Source: Chloroflexota bacterium (GTDB taxonomy: Bacteria > Chloroflexota > Dehalococcoidia > SZUA-161 > SpSt-899). Taken from it: 9,296 nucleotides of DNA. The first letter of the stretch is position 1; each line of letters opens with the position of its first letter. The translations under genes and the position numbers were made by a program. Shown in pieces: positions 4,507 to 9,296 of the stretch. The notes under the pieces are model-generated. The model saw only the letters and a program-made list of their open reading frames with translations. It was not told the origin of the DNA and did not search any database. Where the stretch lies: the NCBI GenBank assembly GCA_018725455.1, contig QLUN01000023.1, positions 1-9,296 of the forward strand, given 5' to 3'.

Positions 4507-5355
4507 CTAGAAGGGCAATTCACCAGCAGGAAGAAAATCGCCCGCCGGGTCTTCACGTAGGCTGATGTACTCGAGGCGCCATTGATCCACCTTCCGGAGA
4601 TCCGCCAAGGTCATGAACGTGTCGGCTACTGCATTGCATGCGTCCAATGCGATTTCTGTTGCAGTGTCAACAGTTCCATAGGCTTGCTCGAAGAGCGTAC
4701 GGAGTTCGCCGGCAACTTTTTCAGCACTCGCCCTAGCATTCGGCCCACCCTCCGTGGCGTCATAGACAACCGAGATGGATAAGAAATAGGGATCTCCGTC
4801 CTCCAACTCAATGGCCTTGTTCTCACCGAGATCGAAGAAAAGTGCCACCAGGTGCGATGACTCCGGTTCCAGGATTTTTGCGATACGGTATTCGACAGAC
4901 TTCTTGCCAACGATCTTTCGTAATCGGTTCTCGAAGGCGTTGGGGAACGCGGGGCGTCCGTATCGAGCCGCAAGCCACTGCTTCAAAGCGCGCTTCTCGT
5001 CAGCGGGCAAAAGAAAGTTTCCGTCCCTCGCCCCAATCTTGGCGAACACAGCTTTGCTTACCTGCTGCCGATCAACATGGCGGAGTTCGACGCACATATC
5101 TCCGCCCGCGTCGGATACAAATTTCAGATGCAGTCGACGGGGGTTCCTTGCGTTCGCAAGCATCGGGTCGGGAGCCTGAACTAGCGAGCCCACGATGACG
5201 TCGACGAAAGTCTCGGTATCGTTCGGCAAGTCGCAGTCGTGAGAGATCAAGACGACGCAGCGATTTGAACCGAGTGACTCAACCAATCCCATCGCATGAG
5301 ATTCTTCGTCGGTCAGTAGGTCTCCCTGTCGCCATTCGGTATCCCGTCCGAGCAT
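4507..5355 (-). CDS. Uncharacterised protein with SHDCD motif (third gene of operon)
   Basis: A 282-residue soluble protein with no signal peptide or membrane segment. I recognise the N-terminal pattern but not a named function: a WRQGDLL opening (residues 8-14) followed by CVVLISHDCDLPND, where His39, Asp40, Cys41 and Asp42 could form a metal or catalytic site. Many unannotated proteins share this 'W-x-G-D ... S-x-D/T-C-D-L' beginning. The middle is rich in Lys/Arg (RLRKIVGKKSVEYRI), followed by a strand-rich segment (SHLVALFFDLGENKAIEL, PYFLSISVVYDA) and a mostly helical C-terminus. The ATG at 5355 has a good AGAGGAG site (5362-5368) that overlaps the stop of the upstream gene; the gap is 14 nt, so it is surely co-transcribed. 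The frame stays protein-like for 30 codons after its TAG. Confidence 0.8.
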   Translation of the reverse strand: MLGRDTEWRQGDLLTDEESHAMGLVESLGSNRCVVLISHDCDLPNDTETFVDVIVGSLVQAPDPMLANARNPRRLHLKFVSDAGGDMCVELRHVDRQQVSKAVFAKIGARDGNFLLPADEKRALKQWLAARYGRPAFPNAFENRLRKIVGKKSVEYRIAKILEPESSHLVALFFDLGENKAIELEDGDPYFLSISVVYDATEGGPNARASAEKVAGELRTLFEQAYGTVDTATEIALDACNAVADTFMTLADLRKVDQWRLEYISLREDPAGDFLPAGELPF

Positions 5356-5369
5356 CCACGACTCCTCTT

Positions 5370-6002
5370 TCAGACGCGCTCAGAGGAGCCAGGAATTGAA
5401 ATGGAGGACTGCCAATCGCTGGAAGATTTGGATTTGGAGGTTGCCAGGCCAGACTGCTTGTACGAAGCCTCCATTGCCTTGGCCTCACTAATCAGGGCCG
5501 CCACATGCTCGCTGCGGTTTTCGCCGGACTTGATGAGATCCATCAGGGATCGTCCGGCAAAGGCCTTCATCTTCAGTAAGGCCCCAGCACGAGACACTCC
5601 CGCCGCCTGGAATGCATCAGCAATTCTGCTCAACTCAACAATTCGATTGAGTTTGTCTGGCTCAGGGGTTGAATCGCCAGACAGCCATTTGTAGATAGCT
5701 TGGCGAGAGACATCAAATAGACCAGCCAGATCTGCAATGGCCGGATTCAGCACGTTTCGGATGCTTTCGATGTGCTCGGAAGCGGTCCGGACATCGGGGC
5801 GTTCAGCGCCGCCGGTCGATGCGTCCGCAGCATCGAGAATAAACGGCACACGAGGCTGAATATGATGCCGCCAGGATTCAGTACGGTCCAGCCCATAGAC
5901 GCTGCCGGTACCAACCAAGATCGTGCCTATCACCACGAACGCAGCCTTTGCTGCCGGCCATACCGGCTGCATAGGTTGGGTGGAAACTGGAATGTAATTC
6001 AT
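5370..6002 (-). CDS. Membrane-anchored helix-turn-helix protein (second gene of operon)
   Basis: A 210-residue protein combining two features rarely found together. Residues about 17-38 (AAKAAFVVIGTILVGTGSVYGL) form one hydrophobic segment long enough to cross the membrane. Residues about 86-125 form a Cro/CI-like helix-turn-helix (DLAGLFDVSRQAIYKWLSGD followed by PEPDKLNRIVELS). The linker and the HTH must be cytoplasmic to reach DNA, so the N-terminus would sit outside. The C-terminus is helical, then Ser/Lys-rich and probably disordered (SKSKSSSDWQ...). It could be a membrane-tethered regulator or sensor, or the HTH may be a protein-contact module. The start at 6002 has a near-perfect GGAGGAG site (6006-6012), which argues against an internal start that would drop the hydrophobic segment. 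It lies 18 nt after the TIGR04255 gene. Confidence 0.8.
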   Translation of the reverse strand: MNYIPVSTQPMQPVWPAAKAAFVVIGTILVGTGSVYGLDRTESWRHHIQPRVPFILDAADASTGGAERPDVRTASEHIESIRNVLNPAIADLAGLFDVSRQAIYKWLSGDSTPEPDKLNRIVELSRIADAFQAAGVSRAGALLKMKAFAGRSLMDLIKSGENRSEHVAALISEAKAMEASYKQSGLATSKSKSSSDWQSSISIPGSSERV

Positions 6003-6020
6003 TTTCTCCTCCAGCCTATC

Positions 6021-6821
6021 TCATGCCCAAACGGCACGAGCGTGATCAGTAACCGTGGCATCGAACACAAGCTTGATGGTCGCGTGTAGAGCTGACAACT
6101 GCTCTCCTATTTTTTCAAAGTCTAGAGGCATTCGTCCTTCCACAAAGTGATCCGTGTCGATTACCGCATGAGGCCTGGTGTCTTTGATTTCAAACTTGGG
6201 CATCGCAATTAGACCGCTTGGCACCATGTCGGGCGGATAACCCAGAGGTGAGGCCATTCGGTGTACTCGGGCGACCAATGTTCCTTTGGGCAAGAGGGGG
6301 GCAGATTCGGTTTCGAAAACTGACTCATTTAGAGCGTACCGCTGCGCGGCCCCGAAGCGGACGCCATATAGCCCATCTGCAAGATACTGATCAATCGTTT
6401 CGTCAGGCTGTGGCAAGACTGCGTCAAGGTAGCGCAGGCCTAGTCGGCTGACGTGTTCAAGGCCCACAACTTCATGCACGGCTTTTAGCCCGCGCAGTAG
6501 TTCTGGGATGAACTCGTTGCTCGTTTCGTAGTGGGTGGTGTGGAAAGTAATCGAAGCCGCGCTCAAGATAAAGCCTGACGAGCGATCCCCCTTCGTGATG
6601 AGCCAGGAAGTGGTGTGTGCGACCTGTGGTTCGGTTAGAGCTTGGCCGGGCGCTGTAGTGAGCTGTAGGTGGGTGACCTGCTGCGGCTCGAAGAGGGTAT
6701 AGCCATCGCGCCGGAGAAGATCCTGCACCTCGTCAACGTACTTGGCCATGGCTGCGACAGGGTTGAACTGTGCTTGTGCCAGGGCGTAGTACACGGGGGC
6801 ATTGGACATCTTCTCGCTCAC
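6021..6821 (-). CDS. TIGR04255-family protein (first gene of operon)
   Basis: A 266-residue protein that I assign to TIGR04255, a family named for its sporadic distribution and without known activity. The recognisable start is NAPVYYALAQAQFNPVAAMA followed by EVQDLLRRDGY. A central stretch (TSWLITKGDRSSGFILSAAS, ITFHTTHYETSNEFI), VSRLGLRYLDAVLP, and late segments (GTLVARVHRMA, DTDHFVEGRMPLDFEKIGEQL, HATIKLVFDATVT) also fit the family as I remember it. The likely start is GTG at 6821, served by AGGAG (6829-6833) at 7-nt spacing. An ATG at 6809 has no comparable site. It opens a three-gene operon followed at 18 nt by the membrane-HTH gene. No membrane segment or nuclease motif is visible, so its role is open. 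Confidence 0.82.
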   Translation of the reverse strand: MSEKMSNAPVYYALAQAQFNPVAAMAKYVDEVQDLLRRDGYTLFEPQQVTHLQLTTAPGQALTEPQVAHTTSWLITKGDRSSGFILSAASITFHTTHYETSNEFIPELLRGLKAVHEVVGLEHVSRLGLRYLDAVLPQPDETIDQYLADGLYGVRFGAAQRYALNESVFETESAPLLPKGTLVARVHRMASPLGYPPDMVPSGLIAMPKFEIKDTRPHAVIDTDHFVEGRMPLDFEKIGEQLSALHATIKLVFDATVTDHARAVWA

Positions 6822-6860
6822 GGCTCCACTCCTGAGGTTGTAGGCGCATGAAAAGGCGCC

Positions 6861-6900
6861 TGGTTGACATTGTAGTTGTCAGTTTACACCTTGGTTGACA
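6861..6900 (-). promoter_or_regulatory. Operon promoter region with repeated TGGTTGACA sites
   Basis: TGGTTGACA occurs at 6861-6869 and again at 6892-6900, 31 bp (about three helical turns) apart. The first half-site also forms an inverted pair TGACA-N7-TGTCA (6865-6881). On the - strand TACAAT (6869-6874) could be a -10 box for the operon, giving a leader of about 40 nt, but no good -35 is seen at the right distance. On the + strand TTGACA would be a perfect -35 without a partner. It is probably an operator, perhaps for the operon's own HTH protein. Confidence 0.4.
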
Positions 6901-6954
6901 CCAAGGGCAAGCTCAGGTTGTGTCGGCGATCAAAGAGAGGAGCCCGAGCACGGG

Positions 6955-6982
6955 CAAAAGTCCGCAGTCCGCAAGCGCGGAC
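6955..6982 (-). terminator. Candidate leftward terminator between abiE and the three-gene operon
   Basis: GTCCGC (6967-6972) and GCGGAC (6977-6982) form a perfect GC-rich stem with a 4-nt loop. On the - strand TTTT follows 7 nt later (6956-6959). An adjacent GTCCGC (6960-6965) offers an alternative partner. It holds the same relative place in element copy B as the strong terminator does in copy A, and would isolate abiE transcripts from the next operon. Confidence 0.45.
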
Positions 6983-7026
6983 CGATCAAGCAGTTTGTTC
7001 AAAATCAACGGTCTGGCATCGGGCCG

Positions 7027-7086
7027 TACGGGTTGGTGAGGGTTCCTGCGGGTTCGTGCGGAGAGATTCGAACTCCTGCGGGGTCT
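7027..7086. repeat. Six-unit 10-bp-phased repeat
   Basis: TACG, TGAG, TGCG, TGCG, TTCG and TGCG fall at 7027, 7037, 7047, 7057, 7067 and 7077, exactly 10 bp apart for 60 bp. The first three decamers fit TRMGGGTTSS. This is the longest of the four phased runs in the window. Confidence 0.6.
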
Positions 7087-7139
7087 CGGTGGGGTGGAAC
7101 CCTGCGCCAAACCTATGTAACTCAGCGCCTTAGAACCGC

Positions 7140-7169
7140 TGCGAACTCCTGCGGAAAGGTGCGGAATCC
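7140..7169. repeat. 10-bp-phased TGCG decamers, copy 4
   Basis: TGCGAACTCC, TGCGGAAAGG and TGCGGAATCC at 7140, 7150 and 7160. The first is nearly identical to TGCGAACTCG at 4261. The run sits 27 bp after the 25-bp block, as in copy A (18-28 bp). Confidence 0.6.
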
Positions 7170-7243
7170 AGCCCTTAATGCCCGCAATCGTTCCAGTTCC
7201 GCCTGGCCGAGGTCATCAGCCGAGGGCATCAGAAGGGATGCCA

Positions 7244-7277
7244 GTTCGATTCCATTTACGGAATTGAACCCGCGTCC
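7244..7277. repeat. T-arm-like hairpin with 19-mer, copy B
   Basis: GTTCGATTCC (7244-7253) pairs with GGAATTGAAC (7260-7269) at all 10 positions (one G-T wobble) around a 6-nt loop. Relative to copy A the left arm differs at two bases and the loop is different, yet pairing is kept. Confidence 0.5.
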
Positions 7278-7411
7278 TCAATGGGTCAAGGCAAGCGCAC
7301 TGGGCGTGCAACCTTCGGTCGGCGAGCTGAACTCGCGGTCTGCAGGTTTGCTTCCCGACAGAGAATCCGCAGTACCGCTTGGTCATGGTGAAACGCCCGG
7401 AACTCGACACA

Positions 7412-7501
7412 TTAGCGATCCCATAGGTCCTCAATTTCTTGTTTGTGCTCCGGCGTGGCGCCTTGCAGCAGAGCCTTAACAGCGATGCCTGCTTCAACCA
7501 T
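7412..7501 (-). CDS. Small 29-residue ORF coupled to abiEii
   Basis: The ATG at 7501 overlaps the abiEii stop as ATGGTTGA (8 nt), the same ATG-NN-TGA arrangement by which abiEii itself starts inside abiEi (ATGCCTGA). The peptide reads MVEAGIAVKALLQGATPEHK then QEIEDLWDR: no rare residues, and a plausible two-helix or amphipathic layout. It ends at a TAA (7412-7414). It could be a third, translationally coupled protein of the operon, a lost C-terminal part of a longer AbiEii displaced by a frameshift, or the remnant of a neighbouring gene. No strong ribosome site precedes it, so expression would rely on coupling. I do not recognise the family. Confidence 0.45.
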   Translation of the reverse strand: MVEAGIAVKALLQGATPEHKQEIEDLWDR

Positions 7502-8510
7502 TGCTGCACCCATTGATCGCTGCTTCCAGCGCGCGCAGACAATCGACGATGGCATCGAAGGCGGGTGGCTCGCCGATGAACATGCCGGCACCGATCATGC
7601 GCTGGAAGTCATCGCGCAGCGCGGCCAGTGCGGCATCTTCCGGAATGAGCCTGAGCTGCCCGGTCAGGCATGCGTCGTAGTTGGCGTAGCTCGCGTTGTA
7701 GAAGACCTTCTTGTGCTTGACGACATCCGCGAGCAGAGCGCGATCGGCCACAGCGGCTTTCCCATGGACAAGATCGGCCAGCATGGCCAGGTCGTACCAG
7801 TGGCGTGACAGGCGTTCAGCGCCAGTACGGAACTCGTCGCGCTGACACTCGACGTGCATCAACGTCGCCTTCTCCCAGAAGGTACGTGCCGGGGACAGCA
7901 CACTGACGTTCGAACGAGGAAAATCGAGTTCAGCGACATGTTCCGCGATGTCGGGCCGTACCTCATGCTCTTCGTTCGGATCGGTGATGTTGCGGCCACC
8001 GAACTCAATCAGGACGCTGTTGCCCACGTAGTCCCCCGGCGCCTCAAGCACGGTCGGGTAGTGCACACGCAACTGCTCGCCGTCATCGCTGGCTTCAAGC
8101 TGGAATGCGCCGGCATCGAACTCGGCTGCCAGTGTCCTCTGAAAGTGTGGTGCCACAACACCACGAGCATGGTCGCGCACGAAGGACTTGAGATCCTCGC
8201 TGAATTTCTTCAGCCGATTGCGCGAGACGCCCTCGGCAAACGGATCGAAGGAACCGTCCAAGCCACGGTAGTCGAGCGTGATGTCCACGTCTTCAGAGAA
8301 GCGTGCGATGGCTCCGAACACTTTGGATAGCGAGGTGCCACCCTTGAAGGCCATTGGAAGTCGACCGGGCATGGTGAACAGGGTCTGCAGCACCCAGCAG
8401 ACCCAGACATCTTTTTCCAGTACGACGGGCGAGCGGGCAAGCTGCGGAGCCAGTGCCCGATAGATTTGGGACTGCTCTTGAGCTTTCAGGTGCAGGAAGG
8501 ACTCAGGCAT
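7494..8510 (-). CDS. abiEii: AbiEii/AbiGii-family nucleotidyltransferase toxin
   Basis: A 338-residue toxin of the AbiEii type, a DNA polymerase-beta-like nucleotidyltransferase. Family members block growth by acting on RNA targets; MenT relatives modify tRNA 3' ends. The conserved blocks appear in order: LEKDVWVCWVLQTLF (31-45), FKGGTSLSKVFGAI with the GG-TS-K motif (55-68), FSEDVDITL with metal-binding Asp74 and Asp76, LSPARTFWEKATLMH (205-219) with the conserved Glu-Lys, and RHWYDLAML with an Asp at 240. The length is typical for the larger AbiEii group. It starts inside the abiEi stop (8-nt overlap), as is usual for this pair. All catalytic motifs look intact, so it should be active. A 29-codon ORF overlaps its own stop in the same way. 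Confidence 0.92.
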   Translation of the reverse strand: MPESFLHLKAQEQSQIYRALAPQLARSPVVLEKDVWVCWVLQTLFTMPGRLPMAFKGGTSLSKVFGAIARFSEDVDITLDYRGLDGSFDPFAEGVSRNRLKKFSEDLKSFVRDHARGVVAPHFQRTLAAEFDAGAFQLEASDDGEQLRVHYPTVLEAPGDYVGNSVLIEFGGRNITDPNEEHEVRPDIAEHVAELDFPRSNVSVLSPARTFWEKATLMHVECQRDEFRTGAERLSRHWYDLAMLADLVHGKAAVADRALLADVVKHKKVFYNASYANYDACLTGQLRLIPEDAALAALRDDFQRMIGAGMFIGEPPAFDAIVDCLRALEAAINGCSNG

Positions 8511-9123
8511 GAACGACCGTCCGCTCGCTCCGGAAGATGGCGTCGCTCATCCATGCGGGCATTGAGCTGGTGGCTGACTTCAGCACCTCGAATTCGCTTG
8601 ATCCCAGCTTGCGCCGAATCTTCTCGACGAGAGCCGGCGTTACTTCCGTCTTGCCGAGGTACCACATCGCCGCAAGCGCGAGCCCGGCGGGTCGACCCGC
8701 CAAGGCCAACTTGCGCTGACAGACGTGCTGCAGACGGATCTCCATCTTCCCCACGCGGATGCGCTTCGACGGGCCGGATGTCACGAATACCGACTGGGTC
8801 GGAACCTGCGTGGTCAGCTCGAGCCGACGCGCCGCTTCGGCACCGTGAACCTGGACGACGGCGCCAGTGGTCTTGGCGACCGTCTCGGCGACCTTCAGCG
8901 GCGAGGGACTAACCTTGCCGACGAAACGGCTAACCTCGGGGCGCACGAAGACGCCGCGCGTCACACGCTCGATCGATCCTGCTTTGACGAGGCGGGAGAG
9001 GGTCTGATCGACGGACGCGCGCGTGCCGCACTCCAGGAATGCCGTTGGGGTGAAGGGCTCCCCAATCGGCATCGCCTCGATGCGCTGGCGAATCAGCTCG
9101 GCGGTCTTGGTCGTCGTGTTCAT
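8503..9123 (-). CDS. abiEi: AbiEi-type antitoxin (DUF6088, winged HTH)
   Basis: A 206-residue protein with an N-terminal winged helix-turn-helix (about residues 5-65: IRQRIEAMPIGEPFTPTAFL, then VDQTLSRLVKAGSIERVTRG and VFVRPEVSRF). It is followed by the antitoxin body VAKTTGAVVQVHGAEAARRL, TSGPSKRIRVGKMEIRLQHV and LALAGRPAGLALAAMWYLGK, typical of DUF6088 proteins encoded before AbiEii toxins. In this system the antitoxin represses its own promoter and counters the toxin by an indirect (type IV-like) route. I chose the ATG at 9123: the upstream ATG at 9246 would add 41 residues without family character and would place the promoter inside the gene. The predicted -10 box ends 7 nt before this ATG, so the message may be leaderless; no ribosome site is visible. 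Confidence 0.88.
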   Translation of the reverse strand: MNTTTKTAELIRQRIEAMPIGEPFTPTAFLECGTRASVDQTLSRLVKAGSIERVTRGVFVRPEVSRFVGKVSPSPLKVAETVAKTTGAVVQVHGAEAARRLELTTQVPTQSVFVTSGPSKRIRVGKMEIRLQHVCQRKLALAGRPAGLALAAMWYLGKTEVTPALVEKIRRKLGSSEFEVLKSATSSMPAWMSDAIFRSERTVVHA

Positions 9124-9130
9124 GTACGAA

Positions 9131-9164
9131 AATATATGCGAGTTTCTGACAAACCGCAAGTGCG
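9131..9164 (-). promoter_or_regulatory. abiE promoter, leaderless arrangement, with small inverted repeat
   Basis: Reading leftward: TTGCGG (+ strand 9154-9159), exactly 17 bp, then TATATT (9131-9136). Only seven bases separate the -10 from the ATG at 9123, so transcription should begin at or just before the start codon. CGCA-AG-TGCG (9155-9164) is an inverted repeat overlapping the -35 and a possible AbiEi operator. Beyond it, 9165-9296 holds nothing I can assign. Confidence 0.65.
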
Positions 9165-9296
9165 ATGACTCACAGGGAGATGCTCGTGTTCCCTCCGGTA
9201 GCCAATGCTGCAATCCAACCGCTCGATTCGTCCGCGCGTAACCCATTGATCTGTAATGAGGATGGTCGTGGCCTTTGCGGACTTCGGGCCAGTTTC

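Larger units (their letters stand above)
6953..7277. repeat. Intergenic composite element, copy B
   Basis: Gene-free DNA with the same blocks as 4091-4412: AAAGTCCGCA and GTCCGCAAGC, the leftward hairpin, CGATCAAGCAG, the 25-bp block (7088-7112), phased decamers (7140-7169) and the hairpin with the identical 19-mer (7244-7277). It has in addition a six-unit run of decamers at 7027-7086. Several ORFs cross the region, but none keeps protein-like composition. Confidence 0.6.

Noticed and set aside
7053..7076. tRNA 3' end on the - strand (GAGTTCGAATCTC with CCGCAC)
   Set aside because: It resembles a T-arm and acceptor, but the stem pairs poorly and no D-arm or anticodon arm is found nearby. 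At most an attachment-site remnant.
2965..7169. CRISPR array
   Set aside because: The phased repeats are 10 bp with no spacers of 30 bp or so, and there are no cas genes.
1368..7277. Chromosomal integron with attC sites
   Set aside because: The array layout suggests one, but I found no convincing paired RYYYAAC / GTTRRRY core sites at the unit ends and no integron integrase.
7309..7340. Third T-arm-like hairpin (GCGAG-CTGAA-CTCGC at about 7323-7337)
   Set aside because: Similar in kind to the 19-mer hairpin, but only partly alignable; too weak to list as another element copy.
6895..7479. 194-codon + strand ORF across element B
   Set aside because: It translates the decamer repeats and hairpins; composition is repeat-driven and the start is poor.
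7216..7542. 108-codon - strand ORF after abiEii
   Set aside because: It overlaps the abiEii end in another frame and runs through the T-arm-like hairpin; the 29-codon frame at 7412-7501 is far more protein-like.

Overview
The window looks like a toxin-antitoxin and defence accretion island from a GC-rich beta-proteobacterium. Burkholderiales, perhaps Comamonadaceae, is the best guess from codon use and protein flavour; no taxonomic marker is present. There is no housekeeping gene, no integrase and no complete transposase. Nearly every recognisable gene is a toxin, an antitoxin, a transposase scrap or an uncharacterised accessory protein.

Layout. 1-525: N-terminal scrap of an IS481-type transposase followed by a vapC toxin gene broken by an internal deletion. 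563-1341: intact mntA-hepT pair (MNT nucleotidyltransferase antitoxin plus HEPN RNase toxin) on the + strand. 1368-1687: a boundary sequence and an N-terminally truncated helix-turn-helix gene. 1704-2482: tacA-tacT (DUF1778 antitoxin and GNAT toxin) on the - strand with a clear promoter and operator. 2545-3077: scar tissue, with G-rich repeats, the ends of two broken - strand reading frames and a possible IS21-like end. 3168-3754: mazE-mazF on the - strand with an excellent promoter and palindromic operator. 4507-6821: a tight three-gene - strand operon (TIGR04255-family protein, membrane-anchored HTH protein, 'SHDCD' protein) with no described function that I know of. 7412-9123: an abiEi-abiEii pair on the - strand, followed by a coupled 29-codon ORF.

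The intergenic DNA carries the most unusual signal. The segments downstream (on the - strand) of the three-gene operon and of abiE are diverged copies of one composite element, about 330 bp long. In the same left-to-right order they share a hairpin with a 3' U-run reading leftward, a 25-bp block (21/25 identical), 10-bp-phased TGCG decamers, and a T-arm-like hairpin containing an identical 19-mer. Pieces of the element recur as a perfect 26-bp direct repeat on both sides of mazEF, and more weakly next to hepT. mazEF, the three-gene operon, abiE and probably tacAT therefore read as 'gene plus 3' element' units, all in one orientation. This resembles an integron cassette array, but I could not find integron attC core sites. 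How the units move is unknown, and the element could instead be leftover attachment sites from successive island insertions.

Each toxin pair appears self-contained: antitoxin first, overlapping cistrons, and its own promoter where one can be seen. The three-gene operon and the small ORF after abiEii are the best candidates for undescribed biology.
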